Part shown: positions 35,051 to 43,722 of the stretch, one piece after another
How positions within the stretch are numbered: the stretch's first letter is position 1
Layout of the letters: the number at the start of each line of letters is the position of its first letter
Source: Myxococcales bacterium
Lineage (GTDB): Bacteria; Myxococcota_A; Polyangia; Haliangiales; Haliangiaceae
Length of the DNA stretch: 64,000 nucleotides
Assembly (NCBI GenBank): GCA_016706545.1
Contig: JADJJK010000019.1
Span: forward strand, 112,270 to 176,269
Direction of reading: 5' to 3'
Notes under the pieces: model-generated
What the model was told of the DNA's origin: nothing
The model's database searches: none
What the model saw: only the letters and a program-made list of their open reading frames with translations
Made by a program: the position numbers and the translations under genes

Positions 35051-36681
35051 ACGATGGCATATTCATTGCCATCCACTCTCCAGGCCATGGCGAATCCAGA
35101 TGGGAGAAAACGCTCTACATAGCTGGCGCCATATATGCGATAGATGACAGCCACCCAGTGGTGTTCATATCATTCAACCAGAATTTGAAGACTTTGCCCG
35201 ATAACATCACCAAACCGAGTATCCGAGAAATTCCTGATAGTGTGCGGGCCGATTCGAATGACAGAACGTGGTGGAGATGGACGCCATTGGGACATCCGAA
35301 GGATACCGGAAGAGAACGAAGATACGGGCATTGGACCATCGAAGTATCAAACCCGAAGCTCAAATTTCAGTGCTACATCTTTCCCGGTCTGTTCTTCACC
35401 CGGCAGGCGTACCGCCGTCTTTTGGACGAAACAGAAGAGACATTTGGAGTCCCCTTGGAATGGGACCAGCGAAGCCATCCGACGAGAGTAGCGGTGATGA
35501 AACAGCGAGGGCGTCCAAGCATCCCGGAGAGAATTGAGACAATTCGCTCCGAGATGAATGCCGTCGAAGTTCTCGAGAGGATTGGAATCCTACAGGCAGA
35601 GTCGCAGGTTACGGCGGAACAGAGCACGGAGGAAGAACGTCTTCTCTCACTTTGGTCATTTCGACGTCTGCAAGATCTAGCCGCGATGCAACAGGAACTT
35701 TTGCAGGGAGCGATGAACGGATCCGATTTGAATCAACGCCGAATCGAACGTCGCAGTGAGGTGAAAGACCAACGTCAAAAGGATGAAGATGCTGCTCGGC
35801 TATTGATAGCCCGCATCGGACGAGTCTGGGAGCGTCGACGCCATGATCTCGGCGTATTCTCGCTTACCCCGACAATGCAGCGAGATCACCGGCTACGCCG
35901 ACTAATGCAAGCATTCTCCCCAGAAGTGAGGGAGTCATGGGCTACTGATGAGCGAGCTGCGCGTTCCACATCACCTCCGCTCAAAGCGCCTGATACATTT
36001 GAGCTTTGGGGGGCCGCGCGTTTGGTCAGGGCTGCTTGCGCCTTAGGCTGGAACCTAGAAAGACTTGATATTATTACAGGAATGGAGGAGAACGGAATCA
36101 GCAGAGCATCTTTCCGCTTTCACCGCGACGGATATTCACTATCACTAGAGTACAAGCCTGATATTGACACTCGACTTGGACAAGAACAACCTGGAATGCA
36201 CGTTCGGCGACGCCCGCTACTAGAAGTTGTCGCCAGCCATCTTCCCGAAGAAACGGATAGACTAATATCCACTGATGATCTTGAGCCCGATTACTGTATT
36301 AAAATGGCCTTTCCAGAAGGAGAGGCGTTCGCGTTCGCGATCGGTGATGCAACCCTCAGTGATCCACGAAGAGCCGGCAAGCGGGAGGACGCTGTGCATG
36401 AGAAAGTCAACAAAGTTGAGAAGTATCAACGAAGAATTGTTTGGCGCAGGCATCGGCAAACCATCGAGTGCTCTTGCACCTTCGTCGTGCTGCCGGGCCC
36501 ACATCTGAAATGGAGGGATGCTGCGAACATGAACGGATACGACAGTGTGCTGTTGTTTCCAGATCCTGAAATTGAAGTTGACTTAGATATGAGAGATCGT
36601 TTGAAGTCTGTTTTGGAGATAATGATATCGAGTGTCGCATCGGTACAAGTCAACCGCGGCACTTTGCCAGAGTCAGCTTAG
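34984..36681 (+). CDS. DUF2357/DUF524-like (McrC-type) partner protein, nuclease motif altered
   Basis: 565 residues if started at GTG 34984 (67-bp overlap with the AAA+ gene); ATG 35041 would give 546 residues and a 10-bp overlap. No RBS decides this. Residues about 185-300 are helical. The C-terminal third follows the DUF2357/DUF524 layout: DTFELWGAARLVRAACALGW (337-356), SLSLEYKPD (385-393), EPDYCIKMAF (434-443), FAIGDATLSD (451-460), and VNKVEKYQRRIVW then CTFVVLPGP (476-505). In active PD-(D/E)XK members the segment after PD reads D-A-K-Y; here it is D-A-T-L, so the catalytic Lys position is Thr457. It is either an inactive scaffold or a variant active site. The gene ends exactly at the right 194-bp repeat. 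Confidence 0.78.
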   Translation: MPTAHVTSNVPNDSWIRVPMALDDGIFIAIHSPGHGESRWEKTLYIAGAIYAIDDSHPVVFISFNQNLKTLPDNITKPSIREIPDSVRADSNDRTWWRWTPLGHPKDTGRERRYGHWTIEVSNPKLKFQCYIFPGLFFTRQAYRRLLDETEETFGVPLEWDQRSHPTRVAVMKQRGRPSIPERIETIRSEMNAVEVLERIGILQAESQVTAEQSTEEERLLSLWSFRRLQDLAAMQQELLQGAMNGSDLNQRRIERRSEVKDQRQKDEDAARLLIARIGRVWERRRHDLGVFSLTPTMQRDHRLRRLMQAFSPEVRESWATDERAARSTSPPLKAPDTFELWGAARLVRAACALGWNLERLDIITGMEENGISRASFRFHRDGYSLSLEYKPDIDTRLGQEQPGMHVRRRPLLEVVASHLPEETDRLISTDDLEPDYCIKMAFPEGEAFAFAIGDATLSDPRRAGKREDAVHEKVNKVEKYQRRIVWRRHRQTIECSCTFVVLPGPHLKWRDAANMNGYDSVLLFPDPEIEVDLDMRDRLKSVLEIMISSVASVQVNRGTLPESA

Positions 36682-36874
36682 AAGGTCAGCGTTTGCGGAG
36701 AGAGCCTGCCATACCACCGTCCGCGTCGTCTTTGGGACCCGCGGCGCGCCGGAGCCGGTCCGCGACAGCTTCCCCCAGCCCGACCTCGGCTGGCAATGCC
36801 GCCACGATGACATCGAAGTCGCCAGCGTCCAGATCTCGCATCGCCGCGTAGAGATCTCGCGCCATGCCCGGCAG
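36681..36874. repeat. 194-bp perfect direct repeat, right copy
   Basis: Identical to 31716-31909. This copy is part of the intact tsaC gene; its first base is also the last base of the stop codon of the island's second gene. Confidence 0.95.
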
Positions 36875-37786
36875 ATCGTCGGGCAGCGCGCGCGTGGTGG
36901 CCGCGAGCTTTGGCCAGGCCGCGAACTCCTGCGCGGGCGCCAGCACCGCCACGCGCGCCGCGCCTTGCGCCGCCACCGCCGCGGGGACCTGCGCCGGCGC
37001 CACCGCCAGGAGGCGCGCCCGCGGCGCATAGTGACTCACCAGCGTCCCCGGCGCGGCTGGCGCCGGCCCCCGCGGGTGCGGCAGCGCGCCTGCAGCGCTG
37101 CGCGCGTCGGCCCTCGCTTCGTCTGCCCCGAGCAGCGCCGCGCCCAGCACCTCCTCCAGCGCCGCCCGCGCCAGCCCGCCGCTGCGCAGGAGCACCGGCA
37201 CCCCGCGCGACAGATCGATGATCGTGGACTCCACCCCCACCTCGCAGCTCCCGCCATCGAGCACGTAGTCCACGTCGGCGCCAAGATCTTGCTGCACGTG
37301 CATGGCGCAGGTCGGGCTGATGCGGCCAAAGCGGTTGGCGCTGGGCGCCGCGATGCCGCCGCCAAACGCGCGCAGCAGCGCTCGCGCCATCGGGTGGCTC
37401 GGCACCCGCAGCCCCACCGTGTCCTGCCCCGCCGTCGCCAGCGCGCTCACCCGCGCCGAGCGCCGCACGATCAAGGTCAGCGGCCCCGGCCAGAACCGCG
37501 CCGCCAGCGCGCGCCCCACCTCCGGAACGTCCTCGCTCCAGGCCCCCAGCTCGGACGCATCCGCCAGGTGGACGATCAGCGGATGCGAACGCGGCCGGCC
37601 CTTGATCGCATAGACCCGCGCCAAGGCCTCCGGGTTGGAGGCGTCAGCGCCGAGGCCGTACACCGTCTCCGTCGGAAATGCCACCACCCCGCCGCCGCGC
37701 AACAACGCCGCCGCGTGCGCCACGTCGGCGCCCACCGCGCCCGGCGCCAGCGCCTCCGGCGCGTCGCCTCGCTCGCGCGCGCTCAC
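36686..37786 (-). CDS. tsaC: L-threonylcarbamoyladenylate synthase, Sua5 type
   Basis: 366 residues from GTG 37786, overlapping the GST stop (GTGA). YrdC-like domain: GGVVAFPTETVYGLGADA, VYAIKGRPRSHPLIVH, RFWPGPLTLIV, SNRFGRISPT and GVESTIIDLS. A C-terminal Sua5 domain follows (about 240-366; PGTLVSHYAPRARLL). It makes threonylcarbamoyl-AMP for the tRNA t6A37 modification. Its last 62 codons are duplicated at the other island end, so the reading frame is intact after the insertion. It converges tail-to-tail with the island with 4 bp between stop codons. Confidence 0.93.
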   Translation of the reverse strand: MSARERGDAPEALAPGAVGADVAHAAALLRGGGVVAFPTETVYGLGADASNPEALARVYAIKGRPRSHPLIVHLADASELGAWSEDVPEVGRALAARFWPGPLTLIVRRSARVSALATAGQDTVGLRVPSHPMARALLRAFGGGIAAPSANRFGRISPTCAMHVQQDLGADVDYVLDGGSCEVGVESTIIDLSRGVPVLLRSGGLARAALEEVLGAALLGADEARADARSAAGALPHPRGPAPAAPGTLVSHYAPRARLLAVAPAQVPAAVAAQGAARVAVLAPAQEFAAWPKLAATTRALPDDLPGMARDLYAAMRDLDAGDFDVIVAALPAEVGLGEAVADRLRRAAGPKDDADGGMAGSLRKR

Positions 37787-38373
37787 TGCGGCCGCGTCTG
37801 CGCCACCGAGGGCCGCTCCGCCCACGCCGCGCGCAGCCCCGCCAGCGCCGGCGCTCGCTCGGTCGCGTACACCTTGCGGAAGTCCATCCAGTCCAGGATG
37901 GCGATGAGCGAGATCTCCGCCAGCCCCAGCCCGCCGCCGAAGCTCGCGCCATCGGCCGCCAGCTCCTTGCCCAGCCACTCCAAGATCGCGTCCACCCGCT
38001 CCAGCTGCCGCTGCGCGAAGGCGGTGCCCTCCACCGGCACGCCATCGCGCTTGAGATAGAAGACCTGGATCGCCGAGTCGACCGCGGCGTCGATGGCGTT
38101 CACCAGATTGGCCTCGCGCCAGCGATCTTTCGGCGGCGTCAGGGCGCCAAACCCGCGCGTGGTGGTGAGCCAGTCGATGATGACCCGCGAGTCGAACAGC
38201 GTGCGCCCGTCGATCACCGCCACCGGCACCTTGCGGATCGGCGTGACCGCGCGCAGCGCGGCCTGGCCTTCTTCGGTGGCCGTGTCGATGCGCTCCACCG
38301 CGCAGCCGATCTCGGCCGCCACCACCCGCACCCGGCGCACGAACGGCGACGTCACTGTTCCATAGAGCTTCAT
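37783..38373 (-). CDS. glutathione S-transferase family protein
   Basis: 196 residues from ATG 38373. Thioredoxin-fold N-terminal domain: MKLYGTVTSPFVRRVRVVA with the TSPF catalytic Ser/Thr region, IRKVPVAVIDGRTLFDSRVI with the cis-Pro and the Ser that contacts glutathione. The all-helical C-terminal domain contains LGLAEISLIAILDW. It resembles the stress-type bacterial GSTs that act on electrophiles or peroxides. Its stop overlaps the tsaC start, so the two are co-translated. Confidence 0.9.
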   Translation of the reverse strand: MKLYGTVTSPFVRRVRVVAAEIGCAVERIDTATEEGQAALRAVTPIRKVPVAVIDGRTLFDSRVIIDWLTTTRGFGALTPPKDRWREANLVNAIDAAVDSAIQVFYLKRDGVPVEGTAFAQRQLERVDAILEWLGKELAADGASFGGGLGLAEISLIAILDWMDFRKVYATERAPALAGLRAAWAERPSVAQTRPQ

Positions 38374-38420
38374 GGCCGCCGCAGCATAGCGCGCCGGCGG
38401 GCGCTGGGATCGCCTCTGGC

Positions 38421-38530
38421 GGCGGTCTGTCACCGGCTCAGGCACCGCCTCGGGCACCGCCTCGGGCATCGCCTCGGGCACCGCCTCGGCACCGCCTCGG
38501 GCACCGCCTCGGCATCGCCTCGGCATCGGC
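38421..38530. repeat. 12-bp tandem array
   Basis: About eight units of GGCACCGCCTCG / GGCATCGCCTCG, with slips to 11 bp. It lies between the GST start and the DUF1554-like lipoprotein stop. Confidence 0.85.
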
Positions 38531-38558
38531 GACCGCCGCTTCCCCGCGGGACGCCGGG

Positions 38559-39269
38559 TCAGTTGGCCACGAAGCAGTAGATCGAGCCGCGCCCGCCGCT
38601 GGGCGGAAACGCGGTGGCCGCGCAGCCCCCGGTGGCGTGCGCCGAGCTCCACGAGGTCGGGTCGGTCCCACCGCCGCCGCGATCATGGTGCCCCACCATG
38701 CCGGTGCCAGCGTTCGAGCTCGTCCAGTTGCTGCAGGTCGCCGCCGCCGCGGTGCCGTTGGCCAGCGTGCCGGTCAAGATGTCGTGCTCGTTGGGAGTGT
38801 CCCCGCGCCCCGGCACGAGCTGCCCCTTCTCATCGAGCCCGTTGGCCTTGTTGATCTGGTTCTTGGTGGGATCGAGGAGGTCTGCCACCGAGCCCGCCAC
38901 CACCACCAGCTTCTGGTTGTGCCACGGCCCCTTGCCGATGCGATCCTTGGCGTTGACCGTGCTCGTGCTCAGGTACGCGCGCCACGGCCTGGCGCCAAGC
39001 GTCGGATCGGCCGCCGCCGCCAGCGCGCGGCAATGCTCATCGGCGCCGGCGAGGCCATCGGTGTCGGCCGCGGTCCGGCGGAAATCTCCCCCGGTGGCCA
39101 CGCCGCGGCTGCTGATGAAAAAGCTCATGGTCGGCCCCGCGTTGCCCGGCGCGTCCACCGCGGCGTCAGCCGCGATCGGCGCATCAGGCGAGCTGGCGCT
39201 CTTGCCGTCACACCCCAGCAGCGCAAGCGCCAAGGTCAAGCTCAACCGGGACACGCGGATCGTCGACAT
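38559..39269 (-). CDS. lipoprotein with DUF1554-like (collagen/lectin-type) domain
   Basis: 236 residues from ATG 39269 with a GAGG RBS. Lipobox LALALLGC, then an Asp/Ala-rich linker (SPDAPIAADAAVDAP). The main domain contains TDGLAGADEHCRALAAA, LGARPWRAYLSTS, GPWHNQKLVVV, NEHDILTGT, CSNWTSS and HATGGC. This Cys-and-Trp pattern resembles DUF1554 surface lipoproteins. Exposed on the outer membrane or periplasm, presumably in adhesion or binding; function unproven. Confidence 0.75.
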   Translation of the reverse strand: MSTIRVSRLSLTLALALLGCDGKSASSPDAPIAADAAVDAPGNAGPTMSFFISSRGVATGGDFRRTAADTDGLAGADEHCRALAAAADPTLGARPWRAYLSTSTVNAKDRIGKGPWHNQKLVVVAGSVADLLDPTKNQINKANGLDEKGQLVPGRGDTPNEHDILTGTLANGTAAAATCSNWTSSNAGTGMVGHHDRGGGGTDPTSWSSAHATGGCAATAFPPSGGRGSIYCFVAN

Positions 39270-39423
39270 TGGCACGCACCTCGAGGAAAGCCACCACCCT
39301 ACTGCAGAACCGGCGCGCGCATCGAATCGAAATGGCTGACGCCTGCTCACCACATGGCCGCGGCCCTGATGGGGCCCGCTGCCTTCCCGTCCCGACCGCC
39401 GCTGGTGTAGGGTCCCCGCGGCC

Positions 39424-40188
39424 ATGATCCCCTGGACCGTGCTCGACCGCGTCGCCACCCCCGAGGGCGAGCTCCAGCTCCGCCAGCGCGGCGCGCGCGA
39501 GTTTCTCATCACCATCGCCGGCCGCGTGCTCATGACCAGCAGCGAGCGGACCTCCGAGGAGGCCCTCGCCCGCCTCGCCTGCGAGCCCCTCGCCCGCCGC
39601 AAGGCCCCTGCCGTCCTCATCGGCGGCCTCGGCATGGCGTACACCGTCCGCGCCGCCCTCGACGCCCTGCCCGCCACCGCCTCCGTCACCGTCGCCGAGC
39701 TGACTCCCCAGGTCCTCACCTGGTGCCGCGGCCCCCTCGCGCCCCTGACCGCCGGCGCCGTGATCGACCGCCGCGTCCGCGCCGTCATCTCCGACGTCGC
39801 CGACGTCATCGCCCGCGCTCGCCCTGGCCAGTACCACGCCATCATCCTCGACCTGTACGAGGGCCCTCACGCCGCCGCCCAGCGCCCGCACGACCCGCTG
39901 TACGGCCGCGAGGCGCTCGCGCGCGCCCACGCCGCCCTCGCCCCCGGCGGCGTGCTCACCGTGTGGACCGAAGAGTCAAACCTCGCCTTCAAGCGCCGCA
40001 TGCTCGAGACCGGCTTCGCCACCCGCGTCCAGCACCCCGGCGGCAGCCGCGCCTATGCCGTCTATGTGGGGCAGAAGGCAGAGGCCGAAGGGACGGAGAA
40101 GGCAGGCGCTGGGCGGAGACCGACGAGCCAAGGCGCTGGCCCGAGGCGCCAAGGCTCCCCGCCGCGCACCGGCCGCGCCCGGCGCTGA
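39424..40188 (+). CDS. spermidine-synthase-like methyltransferase-fold protein
   Basis: 254 residues. Rossmann/SAM-type core: APAVLIGGLGMAYTVRAAL, TVAELTPQVLTWCR, YHAIILDLYEGPH and GGVLTVWTEESN. The similarity is to the spermidine-synthase/SpeE-like family, but no N-terminal beta hairpin typical of true SpeE is present and the C-terminal 40 residues are Arg/Gly/Pro-rich. A putrescine aminopropyltransferase role is possible but unproven; some members have other acceptors. Confidence 0.78.
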   Translation: MIPWTVLDRVATPEGELQLRQRGAREFLITIAGRVLMTSSERTSEEALARLACEPLARRKAPAVLIGGLGMAYTVRAALDALPATASVTVAELTPQVLTWCRGPLAPLTAGAVIDRRVRAVISDVADVIARARPGQYHAIILDLYEGPHAAAQRPHDPLYGREALARAHAALAPGGVLTVWTEESNLAFKRRMLETGFATRVQHPGGSRAYAVYVGQKAEAEGTEKAGAGRRPTSQGAGPRRQGSPPRTGRARR

Positions 40189-40211
40189 GCACGGCCCCTC
40201 GAGAAGCGCCG

Positions 40212-40847
40212 CTACTCCGTGGCCGAGTCCTGCTGCACCGCGCGCCGCGCGTAGAACACAGCATACACGCCAGCACCAGGGAACCGCTCCACCAATCGAC
40301 GCTTGAGGCCTGCGAAGTGCGCGCCTGCAGTCAGCACATCATCGACCACCAGAACGTTGACCGGAGGAGGCTGGGCGAGCATCTCATCCACCGTATACGC
40401 GGCATACCAAGCATCCGGTTTTGGACGGCTGGAGGTCGAATGAGCTGCCATCATGTCGTGCGGCTGTACGATCAACTCGCGAACGTCGCAGGACAAACCC
40501 TCGGTCATGTAGCGGACGATGCGCGCCATCCGATCATCGTACAGCGAGTTTGACCTCGACAAGGACGGTGGCATCGGGACGATAGTGAACTGTCGGAGCA
40601 GCTCATCTCCCACAGCAGCCCGGAGCTCGCGGCCTGCCTGCCGGATAGCGCTCTCCTTGTACCTCCACTCAGGCAGACCGCGGCGATCAACCGGCTTCTT
40701 GAGGTTCGAGATGATGCTGTTCGTCTCCCCATGGCCAAATCCGGCTCCCGCAGTGTACTCACGCAAGAAGTAGCAATTGTCCTCCGCCTCAATGAAGAAG
40801 TGCTGAGGACGAAGTAGCTCATCGATCTGCTGAAGCCTGAACGTCAC
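40212..40847 (-). CDS. phosphoribosyltransferase-domain protein coupled to DprA-like gene
   Basis: 211 residues from GTG 40847, overlapping the DprA-like stop (GTGA). Type I PRTase fold: VNVLVVDDVLTAGAHF is the PRPP-binding loop with two Asp, near residue 165. An upstream core contains FTIVPMPPSLSRSNSLYDDRM. It lacks the zinc-finger head of ComF. GC is lower than in the flanks, and the two-gene unit has no other competence genes. It may be a nucleotide-modifying partner of the SLOG-fold DprA-like protein; this is inference from coupling. Confidence 0.8.
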   Translation of the reverse strand: MTFRLQQIDELLRPQHFFIEAEDNCYFLREYTAGAGFGHGETNSIISNLKKPVDRRGLPEWRYKESAIRQAGRELRAAVGDELLRQFTIVPMPPSLSRSNSLYDDRMARIVRYMTEGLSCDVRELIVQPHDMMAAHSTSSRPKPDAWYAAYTVDEMLAQPPPVNVLVVDDVLTAGAHFAGLKRRLVERFPGAGVYAVFYARRAVQQDSATE

Positions 40848-41745
40848 GGTGGAGCAAGGGCGCCTTTGATGTCGTCATAGCCGCGAACGCGGATCGCTCC
40901 CCGTTCCAGGAACTTCTCTGGCCACTTCAGACCTTGGTTGAAGCAGCTATCCAGGATGAATAGCTTGCGCCCCTGGGCTATCGCGGCGCGTGCCTGGATG
41001 AGCGATCCGGACGTTTCTCCGGCCTCGACGATCACCGTCGCCTCGGTCAACGCGGACATGGTGTGGTTCCGGTCCGGGAAGAAGTATCGGTTCAACTGCG
41101 ACGACTGCTGCGAGTACCGGAGCACTGGCACCTGACTGATAAGCAGAAACTCACGAGCGATGAGATCCTGAAGCTGGCGGTTCTCCGGCGGGTAGTAGAT
41201 TCAAGCGGCGTGCCTATCACCGCGATCGTCTTGCCGCGGCCGTCGATCGCCGCCGTATGAGCTTCTGTATCGATGCCCTTCGCGAGCCCCGACACGACGG
41301 TGCGGCCATCCTCCACGAGAGCCCGCGCGAGCTTGCGGGCCCTCGCGCGCCCATCGACGCTTGGGTTGCGCGTTCCAACCACCGCCACGCCCGGCGTCTC
41401 CACCAACTCCCACACACCTTGAAAATACAAGGTCTCGCTTGGGTGTGTCGCATCGCGCAGCCGCTCTGGGTACTCGTAGGCACGATGGATGCGAACGCCG
41501 AACCTCTCGACCCCGCGAGCACGCAGTGAGTCGACAACCTTGCGCGCCGTCTCCATCGCCTCGCGATGCGGCACCAGCCCCGACGGTAGGACGTTTGGGT
41601 GATTGCGGAACAGATCGGCGATCTTCTTTGCGGTCATGCCGTGTCCAACCCAGAGCGCCTCGTAGGCGCCGAGTTCTAGGAGCGGCGAGATCGCCGTGAA
41701 CAACGACGGCTCGTTTGAGCCGAAGTTCAGCGCGTGCTGGCTCAT
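40844..41745 (-). pseudogene. DprA/Smf-like SLOG-domain protein, frameshifted
   Basis: From ATG 41745 (MSQHALNFGSNEPSLFTA) the frame holds an N-terminal domain and the Rossmann/SLOG motifs VETPGVAVVGTRNPS and TVVSGLAKGIDTEAHTAAI, then GKTIAVIGTPLES. The rest (YYPPENRQLQDLIAREFLL, HTMSALTEATVIVEAGETSGSL, GRKLFILDSC) lies in another frame. The switch is near 41195-41205, after PLES; one extra base would give LE(I/V)YYPPEN. DprA loads RecA on ssDNA during transformation, but relatives act in defence. Starts at 41745, 41805 or 41850 are possible. Confidence 0.78.
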
Positions 41746-42102
41746 TGCGGGGTTGTGAGTATACACGGCTTGGGTCTGGAGCAAGGTCCACGGATAGACG
41801 GACATTTGCACGGGCGCCACGACTCTCGGTCGTCGATGCGAGGCGACCACCGCTGCGACAATCCGACGTGATTTCGCCGCGCTTCCCGCTCGCGAAGAGA
41901 AGGCGAGGGACGAGGATCAGGTGCGCATGGTGGAGCCTCGGTCTGCTATGCCCGCGATGGCTCCAGCATGTGACGTGCGACTGGCCGGCGCCGTTGCAGA
42001 GCACGTCAGCGGCTCGCGGCATCCCCATCCATCGGGATAACCGCACGGATGATGTCAAACTTCGAAATTGTCGAGGTCGCTGGACTGCTTATGGTGGGGC
42101 GC
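41746..42102. other. divergent intergenic region
   Basis: 357 bp between the DprA-like gene and the small membrane protein gene. Read on the minus strand, TTGCTC and TATACT occur 15 bp apart just before the DprA-like start; the spacing is short, so this promoter is weakly supported. Nothing else was recognised. Confidence 0.4.
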
Positions 42103-42510
42103 ATGGATCACGATCTGGCCCCCTTTGAACGCGATCGACGACGCAGCCATGGCCGCTCACCTCGCGACGACTTTGATGATGACGACGACGATCGTCGCTA
42201 TCGCGACGAACGCAGGCGCCCTGCGGCTTACCTGCGCAGCTACGCCAAGCGCAGGCGCGCTTCCCCTCACATCTTCGCCTGGCTGCTGCTGGGCGGCGGC
42301 GCGGTCTTGCTCGCCGCCGCGCTCATGGTCATCGCCTCGTCGCTGGGTCTGTGGGGCGCGCTGGCCAGCGGCTACTTCGCGGTGACCAGCGCGATTCTCC
42401 CGCAGTCCTGGCATGACGAATGGAAAGCCCTGCCCGGAGTTGCCCACCTCGCGATGGTGCTGGGCTCGCTGTTCCTCGCCGTCGGCGCGATGGGAGAGAT
42501 CTTCGACTGA
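42103..42510 (+). CDS. small two-helix membrane protein
   Basis: 135 residues from ATG 42103; an in-frame ATG at 42049 adds 18 residues. The N-terminal region is highly charged (ERDRRRSHGRSPRDDFDDDDDD), then two helices (HIFAWLLLGGGAVLLAAALMVIA; VAHLAMVLGSLFLAVGAMG). Cytoplasmic tail inferred. No family recognised. Confidence 0.6.
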   Translation: MDHDLAPFERDRRRSHGRSPRDDFDDDDDDRRYRDERRRPAAYLRSYAKRRRASPHIFAWLLLGGGAVLLAAALMVIASSLGLWGALASGYFAVTSAILPQSWHDEWKALPGVAHLAMVLGSLFLAVGAMGEIFD

Positions 42511-42529
42511 CCTTTTCGTTCAACGTCGG

Positions 42530-43539
42530 TCAAGCCACCACGCACCGTGCGTGCCAGCGGGGCTCGAGAGGGGGCCAGCATCTCGTGTCCGGAAGCCCGA
42601 CGTCGACAACGACCCGGCCGTAGCCGCGGCCGTCGATGGGGGCGGCTTCGAAGGTGCCGCTCGCGGTCACGCGCTCGTCCCCACGGGTGAAGGTGGCGCG
42701 GATCGGGCCGAGCGGCAGCGCGTCGAGCGGCAGCGTGTCCTCGGGCCAGACCGTCCAGCGGCGGTCGCGCTCGCTGCTGCTCGAAACCAAGAAGGTACAC
42801 TCGGCCGGTGGGATCCGACGCCGGGCTTGCGCCTCCGCCACCGCGACACGCGCGACCTCGATGTCTTCGAACACCTCGGCTGGCCCGGGAAGCGAGTACC
42901 ACGAGGTCGCGCTCGACGGGCCTCCACCCAGACCGAGTTCCACGTCGACCGAAAGGCGCCCGTCGACCCGGCGAAGGATCGAGGCTCGGAAGCGCTGGCG
43001 GTCGTTCTCCCAGTCGGAGCGCTCCACGATCTCGAGCACGAACTCCTCGGGATGTGCGCGGGCGTGTCGGAGCAAGGCCGCGCGCACCTCATCGACTGGA
43101 TCGGCAGCAGACGACCATGCATGGTCCTCCACCTGTCCACGAAACGCGAGGAAACGAGCGACCGCGTCATCATTCAACGACTCGGGCGTCTCTCGCACCA
43201 GCACCTCGGCCAGCTCGGTGATCTCGCCGGCCGCGCCCAGCGCGCCGATATGCACGAAGGCGTCGACGGTCTCCGCGAGGATCGAGAGCTGGTTCCACAC
43301 GAACTGATCCATCCCACCATTGGTGATCTCGGCCCGGAAGGGGAAGAACACGGTGGCGGCGCGCAGCGCTGGCGGCAACCCGCGGTAGCGGTCAACATCC
43401 TGGCGCCCTCCTGGCCCCGAGGACGACGGAGGTTTGGGAGCTCCACGCCCAAGCTGTCGAGCCAGCAGTGCTCCGCGTCGCCCATGGAGTCGATGCAGTC
43501 GACATGCGCGATGACCCCGGCGCGGGTGTTGAAGGCCAT
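42530..43539 (-). pseudogene. DUF4375-domain protein, frameshifted
   Basis: The N-terminus from ATG 43539 (MAFNTRAGVIAHVDCIDSMG) and the DUF4375/DMP19-like core (FFPFRAEITNGGMDQFVWNQ, near 43300) are in different frames. They meet in the GGGGCC run near 43400-43420. After the core is a long variable beta-rich region (ERDRRWTVWPEDTLPLDALP). DUF4375 proteins are often in immunity or inhibitor-like roles; here the partner is unknown. One base restores the protein. Confidence 0.7.
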
Positions 43540-43722
43540 CGCGAGAAGCTACCACGTCGACTGATCGCGATGCATGAAGGCCGCGGGAGGAGGTCCCTTG
43601 CCCCGCGCTCCGCGCGCTTGGACATGTCCGAGAGGCGCACGGTCCGAGAGGCGCACCGCCGCACTGGAAGCCCGCTGGCGCGGCCCCCGGCAGCTTGGTA
43701 GCTTCTCAACGGGAGAGATCGC

